Source: Acidimicrobiia bacterium UBA4744 (GTDB lineage: Bacteria; Actinomycetota; Acidimicrobiia; Spongiisociales; UBA4744). Taken from it: 42,793 bases of DNA. The translations under genes were made by a program, and so were the position numbers. The stretch is from positions 1-42,793 of the forward strand of contig DHIO01000006.1 of assembly GCA_002403855.1 (NCBI GenBank), in the 5' to 3' direction. Below, piece after piece: positions 15,576-24,633 of this stretch (position 1 is the stretch's first letter; every line of letters starts with the position of its first letter). The notes below the pieces were generated by a model that did no database searches, had not been told where the DNA came from, and saw only the letters and a list, made by a program, of their open reading frames with translations.

Positions 15576-17054
15576 TCAGCCCCCTACGATCAGCTCGTCG
15601 TGATTTTCAGGAGCCGCGAAATCCGGCGGCAAGAGGCCTGCTTCCGTCACGATGCGTGGAACGATCGCCTCCCACATCACGGGCATGAGATGAAAGCCGT
15701 GCACCCCGCCCATTCCCTTGATCTTGTCGATGAGCTCGAGTGTGATCTGGACTCCCTCCTCCTTCTCTCGGTCACCTGCGTTCTCCAGTCGCTCGAGGAT
15801 CTGGTCGGGCACAAACACCCCCGGCACGTCGTCGTTCATGTAGCGCGCCATCTTGTAGCTCTTGAGGGGAGTGATGCCGATGAGAACGTATACCTTGTCG
15901 AGGATGTTCCGCTTGGCCAGAGAGTCGAGCCAAATCTCGAGTCCTTGCGTTTCGTAGACCAGGTTGGTCTGGAAGTACTGCGCCCCGGCATTCACCTTCT
16001 TGTGCTCACGCAGAGCTTGGAACTCGGGCCGGGAAGCGTACGGCGAAGCCGCTGCTCCCAGGAAGTACATCGGTGGATTCTTGATCTTGCGGCCGTCCAG
16101 GTAGATGCCTTCATCGCGCATCCGGCGGAGGATCCACAGCATCTGAACCGATTCGATGTCGACCACTTCCATGCGGCTACGGGGTGCCGGCCCGATTGCC
16201 GGGCTGTCGCCGGACAGACACAACAGGTTGCGAATGCCGAGGCCGCTGGCGCCCATCACTTCGGCTTGGACTCCAACCCGGGTACGGTCGCGTGCCGCGA
16301 TCTGCATGACCGGTTCGGCGCCGCCCTGCAGCGCCGTGAGGCTGCACGCCTGGCTGGACATACGGGGAGTAGCGGAAGGACAATCGGTGAAATTGATCGC
16401 TGCCACATAAGGCTTGATCATCGCAATGTCACGAACCAGCTTGCTGGTGCCGGCACCCATCGGCGGGGCAACCTCTGAAGTGACGACGAACTCGCCGGCG
16501 CGCAACCGGCGCTCGAGCTCAGAGGCAGGTTCCTCGTATGCCGGGGCGTGGTACTCCGCGTCACCCTGCCACCAGTCGGGTTGACGGACGGGACCGAAGA
16601 CCGACTCCCACGTCTGCGGGCGCGTCTGCGGGTTGCGCATTCCGGCGAAGAAGTTGCCGAACCCGACCTGCTGGGTTTGACGGAAAACGTCTCCCCAGGT
16701 CTCGCCCCCCACCTTTTCCCAGTCGAGCGGCGGCAGCACCTCGAGGAGCTTGTCCTCCCGTCCCATCTCAAATGCCCGGTCGAAGATCTCGTACCAGACA
16801 CACGGGCGGGTTTCATCCACGTAGCAATACTCAGGTGTCGAACCTCCACAGGGTCCGTTGCGCAGGCCCTTGGGGCACTCCATGGGACAGATGAAGGCGG
16901 TTTCCTGCAGCAGGCAGTTGCCGCACATCCGGCATCCGTACACGGGACCCTTGAACGCTCGCTCGACGGCTATGAGTGCTCGATTACCGAGTGTCTCGCT
17001 CTGGAAGGGACGCCAGGCGGGCTGCCAGCGGGGAGCCGGTCTGAATTTCGACAT
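15576..17054 (-). CDS. metF: methylenetetrahydrofolate reductase, MetV-MetF fusion
   Basis: This enzyme should reduce methylene-THF to methyl-THF, feeding AcsE. Residues 36-95 form a MetV-like cysteine domain (C41, C44, C47, C56, C60, C69, C77, C85; VYGCRMCGNC...FICPMECPKG) that in acetogens is a separate iron-sulfur/zinc subunit. About 70 linker residues follow (tryptophan-rich, QTRPQTWESVFGPV). From about 178 comes the MetF TIM barrel (FVVTSEVAPPMGAGTSKLV; NLLCLSGDSP; KVNAGAQYFQTNLVYE). The 492-residue length equals both parts joined. I chose ATG 17054 because AGAAGGAGA precedes it; the ATG at 17075 overlaps the acsE stop but has no site of its own. It sits between acsE and cooC, as expected for a methyl-branch enzyme coupled to this operon. 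Confidence 0.9.
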   Translation of the reverse strand: MSKFRPAPRWQPAWRPFQSETLGNRALIAVERAFKGPVYGCRMCGNCLLQETAFICPMECPKGLRNGPCGGSTPEYCYVDETRPCVWYEIFDRAFEMGREDKLLEVLPPLDWEKVGGETWGDVFRQTQQVGFGNFFAGMRNPQTRPQTWESVFGPVRQPDWWQGDAEYHAPAYEEPASELERRLRAGEFVVTSEVAPPMGAGTSKLVRDIAMIKPYVAAINFTDCPSATPRMSSQACSLTALQGGAEPVMQIAARDRTRVGVQAEVMGASGLGIRNLLCLSGDSPAIGPAPRSRMEVVDIESVQMLWILRRMRDEGIYLDGRKIKNPPMYFLGAAASPYASRPEFQALREHKKVNAGAQYFQTNLVYETQGLEIWLDSLAKRNILDKVYVLIGITPLKSYKMARYMNDDVPGVFVPDQILERLENAGDREKEEGVQITLELIDKIKGMGGVHGFHLMPVMWEAIVPRIVTEAGLLPPDFAAPENHDELIVGG

Positions 17055-17071
17055 CGAAGGTCTCCTTCTGT

Positions 17072-17995
17072 TCATTGCTGCAAATACGACTCGGCATAGA
17101 TGACTTGGTTGAGCAGGATCTGGACAGTCTTCCAGATCTTCACCTGTTCGGGATCGCTCATGTCCACGTCATCCACGGACGGCTCTTCCATGGCGGCGAC
17201 CCGATCGCTGATCGAGAGGTACAGTTTCCCGACGGGCGTGCTGTCGTCGCGCTCCTCGATGACCCGGATGACCTCTTTCTGTGCCTCGTCGAACGGGTCG
17301 GCAATCATCATTTGCAGACCGGAGCCCATGAGCATGGCGCAGTAGACGCGGTTGATGAGAGAGCGATTCTTGGTCGGTACCGCGTTGGACACGTTGGACA
17401 GGCCGACCGAGATGGCCGGCGGTGGATCCCATACGACCTGGAGGGTGCGAACGGCCTCGATGAGTTCGGGTGCGTACTCCTGGCAGCCGGAGACGGTGAG
17501 CACCAGCGGGTCGATGATGAGGTCCGACACGGGGAAATCGATCTCCAGCATCCGCGGGATGAGTTTCTCGATAGCAATGTTGACTCGTTCGTCGGCCGAG
17601 ACGGGGATTCCGCTCTTTCCCATCGTGAGGGCGACCAGCTTCGCGTTGTATTTCTTGGCCACCAAGGGGACGGCCTCTAATCGTTCGTCTTCGGCAGAGA
17701 CCGAGTTGATGATCGGCTGCGCTTTGGTGATCGCTTGGAGTCCTGCCTCGATCCCCTGCAGGTTGGTGCTGTCCAGGCTCAGGGGAACGTCTACCGCCTC
17801 TTCGACCGTCTTCACCATCCAGGGAAAGACTTCCTCCCAGTCCTTCTTCCGCGGTCCCAGGTTCAGGTCGAGCGCCTGCGCTCCGGCTTCCACCTGGGCG
17901 ACGGCGAGTTTCTGGAAGAATCCGGCGTCCCTTTCCGCCAGCGCGGCTTTCACCTTTTCCGAGATGATGTGGATGTTTTCGCCGATGATGTACAT
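17072..17995 (-). CDS. acsE: methyl-THF:corrinoid/iron-sulfur protein methyltransferase AcsE
   Basis: AcsE moves the methyl group from methyl-THF to the cob(I)amide of the corrinoid iron-sulfur protein. The 307-residue product is a pterin-binding TIM barrel: GENIHI at the start, the pterin motif ALDLNLGP (41-48), SLDSTN (73-78) with D75, and INSVSAED (96-103) with N97. Later come LIIDPLVLTVSGCQE and ISVGLSNVSNAVP. It is about 45 residues longer than the Moorella enzyme, with the excess at the C terminus (EPSVDDVDMSDPEQVKIWKTVQ), a tail seen in AcsE-like proteins of other phyla. It lies 13 bases after the RACo gene and overlaps the alternative start of metVF. Confidence 0.92.
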   Translation of the reverse strand: MYIIGENIHIISEKVKAALAERDAGFFQKLAVAQVEAGAQALDLNLGPRKKDWEEVFPWMVKTVEEAVDVPLSLDSTNLQGIEAGLQAITKAQPIINSVSAEDERLEAVPLVAKKYNAKLVALTMGKSGIPVSADERVNIAIEKLIPRMLEIDFPVSDLIIDPLVLTVSGCQEYAPELIEAVRTLQVVWDPPPAISVGLSNVSNAVPTKNRSLINRVYCAMLMGSGLQMMIADPFDEAQKEVIRVIEERDDSTPVGKLYLSISDRVAAMEEPSVDDVDMSDPEQVKIWKTVQILLNQVIYAESYLQQ

Positions 17996-18008
17996 GGTCC
18001 AGTCCTTC

Positions 18009-19919
18009 CTATGTCATTGCCGCTGCCACCGAAGGGAAGCGGGAGAGATCCGTGTGAGGCAGGAACAGCGCCGAGGTGAAGGCCTCATAGAACGAGTTGT
18101 CGGCCGACAACTCGATGTAGGTCATCGATGAGGCGATTTCGGTGATCTCGGCGCGCGCCTCACGGTCCAGCAGTGCGAGGTAGGCGCCTCGAACGGAAGT
18201 ATTCCCCAGGAAGTCAAAGCGCTCCCAGGGCATGTCCGGGAGGAGGCCGATGTCTACGGCCTTCTCGACGTTGATGTACTTGCCGAAAGATCCGCCGATC
18301 AGGACTCGCTCCGCCGAGTCGAGCGGGACCCCTACCCGGTCGGCCAGGACGTTGAATCCGGCGTATATGGCCGCCTTGGCTCTCAGCAGGTTGTCGATAT
18401 CGACCCTGGTGATCACGATGTCATCACCGGTTTCGGTCTCCTTGGACCAGGCTAGGACGTATTCGGCGCCGTGCAGACCGCGACGTACCCGGGGGGTGGC
18501 CAGCGTCTGGTTGATGTGACCGCCCTTGTCGAGAATCCCGGTGAGGAACATCTCGGCAACCAGCGAAATGAGCCCGCTGCCGCAGATTCCTCGCGGTGCG
18601 ACATCGCCGATCACGCGGGATGTCGGCTCGTACGTGCGGCCGTCGATCCACACCTCCTCGATGGCTCCGATATCGGCCCGCATGCCGTGTAGCACCCCGG
18701 CCCCCTCGAAAGCCGGGCCGGCCGAGCAGGCGCAGGTGACCAGCCACTCTGACGAACCGAGCACCATCTCACCGTTGGTTCCCACATCGATGAACAGCGC
18801 CGTCTCCGGAGAGGAGCGCAGGCCCGACGAGAGCACTCCGGCGGTGATGTCGGCCCCAACGTAACTGGCCACCCCGGGCAGTGGATCGACGATGCCGTCG
18901 GCGTTCATGGTGATTCCCACGTCGCTGGCGCGCAGCGGAGGCATGTGGTTGATCGGAGTGATAAAGGGTTCGAGGCGGATGCTCTCGGGTGGGATACCGA
19001 GCAGCAGGTGCATCATGGTGCTGTTCCCGCTGACCGTAGCTTTGGCTATCGCCGTAGCGTCGATCCCGGTCCGGCTACATGCGGAATCGACCAGGGTATT
19101 GATGGTCTCCAGGACCAGACCCCGGAGTTCCTCACCGCCGTCGTTCTTGCTGCCGTAGATGATCCGCGAGATCACATCCTCGCCCCGGCTGATTTGCCCG
19201 TTGTACTCGCCGGCCTGGAATTGGACCCTTCCGGTGAGGAGGTCGATCAACCAGACGGTGACGGTGGTAGTGCCGACGTCGATGGCCAGGCCACACAGGG
19301 GCGCACCTTCGGCAACTGTGGCAGGTTCCACTCGGATGAGATGCGCGGCTCCGTTCGGGTCCCGGCCCGTGTCGATCGTCACCGCGATGCGCCACTCCGA
19401 TGCTCGGAGTACCGGACCCAACCTGCGAATCTGCTCCAGTGTTGTGTCCAGGCGGGTTACCCCCGTCGCCCGGCGCAGCGCGGTACACAGCCGACCCCAA
19501 TCGTCGGTCTGGTCGTCCATGGAGGGGGCCGAGAGCTCGAGCAATATCCGCCGGACGGTCTGTACTCGGGCTGGGTCGTACCCTTCCGGAACCACCGCCT
19601 CCGGTGCGACGTGGTCGGTGGTGAGCCGTCGTTGGATTTGCTCGGCGGGCGGAACGACGACTGCAACGTCCCCCTCTACCACCGTCTGGCACGCCAGGGC
19701 ATAGCCTGCCTCGAGATCGGCTTTCGACAGGCGAAGGACGCTCCGTCGCCGTACTTGACCGGATTCGATCAGCACCGCACACCGCCCGCACCGGCCCTGT
19801 CCGCCACACGGTTGGCGGATCTCCACTCCACCGCGGCGAGCTGCTTCGACGAGTAAGGCTCCGGTTTGAACCTCGATGGGTTCGGGGTGGGAATCGAAGC
19901 GAACGAGGTAGTCGGTCAT
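18009..19919 (-). CDS. reductive activator of corrinoid protein (RACo-type, 2Fe-2S plus ASKHA domain)
   Basis: RACo uses ATP to re-reduce the corrinoid iron-sulfur protein when its cobalt is oxidised to Co(II). This 636-residue protein starts with a plant-type 2Fe-2S ferredoxin domain (C38, C44, C47, C77 in PCGGQGRCGRC and ACQTV). A linker follows, then a DUF4445-type actin-like ATPase from about 205 (CGLAIDVGTTTVTVWLIDL, later LFIDVGTNGEMVLG, ICGSGLISLVAEM and VLIGGSFGKYI). Its position between the corrinoid protein gene and acsE supports the role; acsV is the name often used for this gene. The stop lies 13 bases from acsE. RACo homologues also serve other corrinoid systems, but the context makes CFeSP the natural partner. 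Confidence 0.9.
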   Translation of the reverse strand: MTDYLVRFDSHPEPIEVQTGALLVEAARRGGVEIRQPCGGQGRCGRCAVLIESGQVRRRSVLRLSKADLEAGYALACQTVVEGDVAVVVPPAEQIQRRLTTDHVAPEAVVPEGYDPARVQTVRRILLELSAPSMDDQTDDWGRLCTALRRATGVTRLDTTLEQIRRLGPVLRASEWRIAVTIDTGRDPNGAAHLIRVEPATVAEGAPLCGLAIDVGTTTVTVWLIDLLTGRVQFQAGEYNGQISRGEDVISRIIYGSKNDGGEELRGLVLETINTLVDSACSRTGIDATAIAKATVSGNSTMMHLLLGIPPESIRLEPFITPINHMPPLRASDVGITMNADGIVDPLPGVASYVGADITAGVLSSGLRSSPETALFIDVGTNGEMVLGSSEWLVTCACSAGPAFEGAGVLHGMRADIGAIEEVWIDGRTYEPTSRVIGDVAPRGICGSGLISLVAEMFLTGILDKGGHINQTLATPRVRRGLHGAEYVLAWSKETETGDDIVITRVDIDNLLRAKAAIYAGFNVLADRVGVPLDSAERVLIGGSFGKYINVEKAVDIGLLPDMPWERFDFLGNTSVRGAYLALLDREARAEITEIASSMTYIELSADNSFYEAFTSALFLPHTDLSRFPSVAAAMT

Positions 19920-19942
19920 TGCGATTCCCGTCTTCCCTTTCG

Positions 19943-21283
19943 CTATGTCAGAACGGTCTTCATGTAGCCCGGAAGGTCGACCGCTTCGCGCGGTCCGACT
20001 TTGACGTCCCAGTCCGGCAGTTCCTCCTCGAGCTCCCCGGAGAGGACGGCGGTGTGTCCGGGCAGAACGATCACTTTCCGGTCCACCTTGTCGGCTACGC
20101 CGAACTCCTTGACCGTCTTGGCGATCCTCTCCGCATCGAACTTGCCGGCGGCCCAGGCAGTCAAGACACTCATTCCTTCGGCATCGGTCACCACCAGCCA
20201 GGCAGGCAGTCCGGCGCCCTCGACCTCATTGGCGACGCTGAAGTAGGTGATGCTGAAGTTGGTAGTGACGAGAACAGGATCAGACGGTGCCGGATTGTTG
20301 ATCTCATAGATGGACGGTTGGACCTGGATCGGCTTCTGTGGGTCGGTGTAGATGTTCTCCCGGAGCACCAGGAGTGGATAGATCAACTCCGGAGTGAAGG
20401 TGTCGAGCACCACAAATCCGGCGTATTTGCACAAGGCCTGAGCGGCAAGCAGGGACTCGCGGGCCGGATCACCGGAGTTCGTGGCGAACGCAATGGTCGG
20501 GTGGCCGAGCGGCCGGAAGTTCTTGAGCGCCAGGCGGCGGATCTGCGTGTTCAGAGCCAAGGAGGTGCCCATGTCCCGGACCGCGGGGTACAGCACTAGA
20601 TCCTCGACGCCTTTCTCTTTGATCTTCTCGGTGAGCTCTGCGAGTTCCTCCAGGCTCTCGCCCTTGACTCCCAATGCGGCTTCGTGCTGGGCGGCCAGAT
20701 CGGTCATCGCTTCCCAGTTGCTCCCGTCGGCACCCAGCACGAGCGGCGCTTCTCCCGTCAGTTTGTCGAGTCCGCCGGCCAGCACCGTCGAATCGCTGCC
20801 GACCAGGATCAGCGGCAACCCGGTCGCCGTTCGCACGGTATCCACAGCCGTTGCGAAGGTTGCGGCATCGCCGGAGGCGGCTTCTACGGCGAAGCCGTCG
20901 ATGGAAAGCTCCATGCCGACGTAGTCGACGGAGTACGACGATGCCGTCTTGACTTTGTCAGAGATCGACTCGGGCTCTTCAGTGTCGAGCATTCGGATGA
21001 GGACCCCCGGCCGGTTGAAGAACTTCTTCTCATGGCGGAACAGCACTACCTCATTGCCGGCCTGAACCTCTCCGGCCTTGCCTTTCAGGGTGACCAGGCG
21101 TATGGGGGGAGCGGCCGATTCGGCGAGCTGAGTCTTTGACTCCTCAGTCACATAGGGGCAATCGTCCAGTTCGACCTGCTTGGCCGCCAACTTCATCGCA
21201 AACGCCAGGCAAGTGGGAAACCCGCATTCCTTGCAGTTGGTCTGCGGGAGCATCTTGTAGATCTGGATTCCGGAAAGCGCCAT
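19943..21283 (-). CDS. acsC: corrinoid/iron-sulfur protein large subunit AcsC
   Basis: AcsC binds the B12 cofactor and a 4Fe-4S cluster and carries the methyl group between AcsE and acetyl-CoA synthase. The N-terminal cluster motif has C17, C20, C25 and C42 (NCKECGFPTC and DDCPYVTEE), spaced as in Moorella. The TIM barrel follows, and the C-terminal cobalamin-binding domain shows TTNFSITYFSVANEVEGAG and WLVVTDAEGMSVLTAWAAGKF. At 446 residues it has the usual length. ATG 21283 has AGGAGAGG upstream. It lies 12 bases after acsD, the partner subunit. Confidence 0.95.
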   Translation of the reverse strand: MALSGIQIYKMLPQTNCKECGFPTCLAFAMKLAAKQVELDDCPYVTEESKTQLAESAAPPIRLVTLKGKAGEVQAGNEVVLFRHEKKFFNRPGVLIRMLDTEEPESISDKVKTASSYSVDYVGMELSIDGFAVEAASGDAATFATAVDTVRTATGLPLILVGSDSTVLAGGLDKLTGEAPLVLGADGSNWEAMTDLAAQHEAALGVKGESLEELAELTEKIKEKGVEDLVLYPAVRDMGTSLALNTQIRRLALKNFRPLGHPTIAFATNSGDPARESLLAAQALCKYAGFVVLDTFTPELIYPLLVLRENIYTDPQKPIQVQPSIYEINNPAPSDPVLVTTNFSITYFSVANEVEGAGLPAWLVVTDAEGMSVLTAWAAGKFDAERIAKTVKEFGVADKVDRKVIVLPGHTAVLSGELEEELPDWDVKVGPREAVDLPGYMKTVLT

Positions 21284-21295
21284 GGTCCTCTCCTG

Positions 21296-22267
21296 CTACA
21301 CCGTCTCGAAGGCCATCAAATCGTCGATGGCCGCCCTCACTCGCTTGAGGCTGTCAGGATGACGGAGGACGACCACATTGGCGCCGGCTTCGATGAGCGA
21401 TACGGCGGTCAGGGTCTCCCAGTTCACCCCTCGTTCAGTCCATTCGCCCCACGCCTCCGGTACACCTTCTCCAACCTTGGACTCCTTGGTCTTCCAGGTC
21501 TCGAAGCCCGGGTTCACCATCATCGGCAGCTGCGTCATGGCATCGCCCTGCAGGGCGGCCAACCGCAGCCGCTCCATCACCGAGTAGCCGTATTCGATCC
21601 CGTAGCCGAGCGCTCCGGTGGTGGGATCCATCACAATCCGATCAAGGGGCAAACCCATGTCCGTCATGAGGATGTTGAGTTGTTTCGCCAGGTTGACGTC
21701 CATCGGCGTTCGGCCCAGCACCAGGTGATCGTTCGCCATAGCCGACGCCACAATCGTCCGGTAGTTGCCGTCTTCGCAAAGTCCCAGTACCAGCCGCTCA
21801 CCTTTGGTTTCGTCGGCTATGGGGACCAGGATCGCGTTGTCGATCTCGGCCTGCCCCGGTCCCAGCACCACGAGAGGCAGCCCGGTGGCACCCAGGACCG
21901 TCTTCACCGCACTCGTCGCAAGATCGGCAGCTATCGGTTCATCGCCCGCCCCTTTGAGTCCGAACTGCAGGACGATGAGGTCCGCGCCCGCCTCCTCGCA
22001 GGCGTTCGCCCAGGCGCCCGGATCATCGACCACCTCGCTCCAGGTTTCCAGGAGGACCGGTGACCACTCGGCCGGCCGGGCGGGGGCGATCTCCATGGCG
22101 ATGACCGGGCGGTTGGCCGTCGGCTTCTCGAAGTGCATGAAGGGCAGCGACTGGTCGCCACCGATCGTCACCGTGGACGACCTGGTACCTCCCTGATCGC
22201 TTGTGGCTCCCAGGGTTACGGTCTTGACCGACCCCGGCCAGTTGTCCATGGGAATGTCAATGGGCAT
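21296..22267 (-). CDS. acsD: corrinoid/iron-sulfur protein small subunit AcsD
   Basis: AcsD is the TIM-barrel beta/delta subunit that caps the corrinoid bound by AcsC. The 323-residue sequence has family landmarks such as MPIDIPMDNWPGSVKTVTLG, MEIAPARPAEW, LDRIVMDPTTGALGYGIEYGYS and MVNPGFETWKTKESKVGEG. I chose ATG 22267, with GGGAG eight bases upstream, over GTG 22276. It is transcribed with acsC (12-base gap) and lies 60 bases after acsB, which is the widest gap inside the operon core. No unusual features are seen. Confidence 0.95.
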   Translation of the reverse strand: MPIDIPMDNWPGSVKTVTLGATSDQGGTRSSTVTIGGDQSLPFMHFEKPTANRPVIAMEIAPARPAEWSPVLLETWSEVVDDPGAWANACEEAGADLIVLQFGLKGAGDEPIAADLATSAVKTVLGATGLPLVVLGPGQAEIDNAILVPIADETKGERLVLGLCEDGNYRTIVASAMANDHLVLGRTPMDVNLAKQLNILMTDMGLPLDRIVMDPTTGALGYGIEYGYSVMERLRLAALQGDAMTQLPMMVNPGFETWKTKESKVGEGVPEAWGEWTERGVNWETLTAVSLIEAGANVVVLRHPDSLKRVRAAIDDLMAFETV

Positions 22268-22327
22268 ACAACTCACTCCCGAATGCGCCGGTATCTGTTT
22301 GCCTGTACTTTGGGTGACCTCGGCGCA

Positions 22328-24619
22328 TCAGAAGATGGGGTCCATCGTCAGCGCCGGGTGGTTGTTCTCTTCCATCCACGGGAGGAGTTCCTCCACCGTG
22401 GTAACCGACCGCTCGTCGGCGATCCGGTCTATGAGCTCTGTGTCGCCGGCGCGCTCTGCTACCGCTTTGAGCTCTTCGGCCATCGTGTCCTTGAGGATGC
22501 TGGACATCCAAACGACTCGTTTGAAACCCCCGTCGGCGGAGATGAACTTAGGGCTGATCAGGTAGAACTTCCCAACCCCCATTACGCCCGGAGTCTGGAT
22601 ACCGCCCCCGGCCATGCCGGCCAGGGTGCTGAACGTCATCCCGGCCGGAGTCATGCTCGTGTCCTCGCGGCTCACCACCATGACGCCGTTGGCCTCGGGG
22701 ATCAACATGACAATGCACTCGAAACAGCCGCAGGCCGTCATCGGGTTCTCCATGATGGAGTACATCGCCACCTCTTCCACGACCCCGTGCGAGCCAACCT
22801 TCGCATAGTCGTTGGTTCCCTCCCAGTAGCCCTGATCCGTGTCGACCTTTCTGCCCAACTTGATGGGTTGGTTGGGGCCGGTGGGGTTGATGTTGAAGGA
22901 GGCCTTACAGTCGAGCCAGTTGTAGGCACCGCACAGACCTAGTCGTTCCGGGCTGACGATGCACACGTGGTTCGGAGCGAACGACTGGCAGAGGGTGCAC
23001 GAGTAGAACTCATCGACTGCGTCGTCGGTGAGGTCCTCCAGCCGTTTGTTGCGAAAATCGTAGGTCTCGCGAGCCTCTCGGAGACGTTCCTCTACCTGGC
23101 CGGGCTCCGTGTGGATGGTCACCTGCACCTTGTCGACGATGGCGCCGAAATCAGAGTGGAATCGGGCGTGAAGGATCTTCCCGAAATCCTCGAGGTTGAA
23201 TCCCGCGTCGGCTGCCTTACTCGAGATACGGATCCAGGCGATATCTCGCTGGCCGATGTGCTGGATGCCCGAAGCCCCATTGACGAAGTAGTGGATCTGG
23301 CGCTCGAGCACGGGCTCAAAGTCCTGTTCCATCTGACGGCCGGCCACCTCGATGACGATGCCCATGTCCATGGTGCCCTGGTCGTCGACTTCGGAGAAGT
23401 CCGGACCGACCACCTCGATCTTGCCGTCGGTCAAGTCATCGAGCTTGGCCATCTTCAGGTATTCGAAGCAGCGGGATCCTCTGCCTCCGAACTCCACCCG
23501 CATGTCGGCCTTGCGAACTACCTCGCCTTCGAAGGCGGAACCGTAGGGAACCGGAACCGGCACATCGGCAACCTGGACCTTGACTCCGCGCACTTCGATA
23601 CATTTCTGGACGAGCCGCTCGGCTTTTTCAACGTCGTCGGCTCCCTCGATCTCGTTCCAAGGCAGAGAAACCACATGTTCATACGTGGTAACGCCGGTGG
23701 GCAGAATCTGGGGGATGACCGTGTCGGCGACGACGGGGAAGCCGAAGTTGATGGCGCCGGCCGCGGCTGCGTACTTGAGGTCGTCGACTTCGCCGAGGGC
23801 CAGCACGAAGGCAAAGACCCTGTCCTTGTTGTAGGTCAGGATCTCGCGCGCCTGCCCACCTTTTAATCCACCGAAGGTGAGAGCCGAGCGGGTAGCGAAC
23901 CCGAGGGCGTAGATGGCGCTGAGGGTGTCCGTTCCGAAGGGAACCGTGTACGTGTCGTAACCGAGCTCGACGCCCTCCTCGTCCAACTGATGGATGATGC
24001 TGCGGCCGTTGATATTGCCGGACAGGAAGCACAGGATGTTGCGTCGCTGCAACTCACGTACGATCTGCACGGCCGCTTCGTTGGACTTTGCGCAGCCGAC
24101 AATGGCGGCGAACCCGGGCATGCGGCCGTCGACCAGTTGGATGCCCCATGACCGCAACTGGATGTCGTCGATGGCGCCGTTCAGATGGCCGTTCGCCGAC
24201 TCGCCTTCGGCGTCGTTCATGTCCGGGCTGGTGAAAGCGGTACCGCCGGCCAGTTCGAAACCGGGCAGCAGCTCGGGTTGCATTCCGTAGACGTACCGGA
24301 TCGCTTCGATCGTCTCAGCCGTCAGGAGCGTAGCCATTCCGCTGTCCAGCGTCTCTCCGAGATAGGGGGTCCAGTGCCGCTGCGACGGCGTCGGGTGCAG
24401 CAGGTTGCGTGCCTGAGTGAGAACCTCGGGCAGTTCTCCGAGCTTTTCGATCTCTCTTCCCGTCATGCCGTAGATGACGGGCAGGTAGTAGGCAGTGTTG
24501 GGGAAGGCAACGGGTGTGTCCGGCCCTTTCTCGTCGAGCGCCCGAGCCAGCATGGCCTCCGCTTCGTTGACCAGCGCGTTGGCGCCCCGAATAGCCCGCG
24601 TCGCAATGTACCGGGACAT
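22328..24619 (-). CDS. acsB: acetyl-CoA synthase, bacterial full-length type
   Basis: This nickel enzyme joins the corrinoid methyl group, CO and CoA into acetyl-CoA, or splits it in reverse. At 763 residues it has the bacterial three-domain layout, including the N-terminal CODH-docking domain that archaeal CdhC lacks. The A-cluster cysteines are all present and spaced as in Moorella: C541, C544, C553 and C563 for the 4Fe-4S cluster (CTLCQSFAPNHVC, GLCGAYNWLDC), and C630 and C632 (ACGCFECI) for the distal nickel. F547 matches the gating phenylalanine. ATG 24619 has GAGGAGG upstream. The gene sits between CODH (14 bases upstream) and acsD. Confidence 0.96.
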   Translation of the reverse strand: MSRYIATRAIRGANALVNEAEAMLARALDEKGPDTPVAFPNTAYYLPVIYGMTGREIEKLGELPEVLTQARNLLHPTPSQRHWTPYLGETLDSGMATLLTAETIEAIRYVYGMQPELLPGFELAGGTAFTSPDMNDAEGESANGHLNGAIDDIQLRSWGIQLVDGRMPGFAAIVGCAKSNEAAVQIVRELQRRNILCFLSGNINGRSIIHQLDEEGVELGYDTYTVPFGTDTLSAIYALGFATRSALTFGGLKGGQAREILTYNKDRVFAFVLALGEVDDLKYAAAAGAINFGFPVVADTVIPQILPTGVTTYEHVVSLPWNEIEGADDVEKAERLVQKCIEVRGVKVQVADVPVPVPYGSAFEGEVVRKADMRVEFGGRGSRCFEYLKMAKLDDLTDGKIEVVGPDFSEVDDQGTMDMGIVIEVAGRQMEQDFEPVLERQIHYFVNGASGIQHIGQRDIAWIRISSKAADAGFNLEDFGKILHARFHSDFGAIVDKVQVTIHTEPGQVEERLREARETYDFRNKRLEDLTDDAVDEFYSCTLCQSFAPNHVCIVSPERLGLCGAYNWLDCKASFNINPTGPNQPIKLGRKVDTDQGYWEGTNDYAKVGSHGVVEEVAMYSIMENPMTACGCFECIVMLIPEANGVMVVSREDTSMTPAGMTFSTLAGMAGGGIQTPGVMGVGKFYLISPKFISADGGFKRVVWMSSILKDTMAEELKAVAERAGDTELIDRIADERSVTTVEELLPWMEENNHPALTMDPIF

Positions 24620-24633
24620 ATGCCGTGCCTCCT

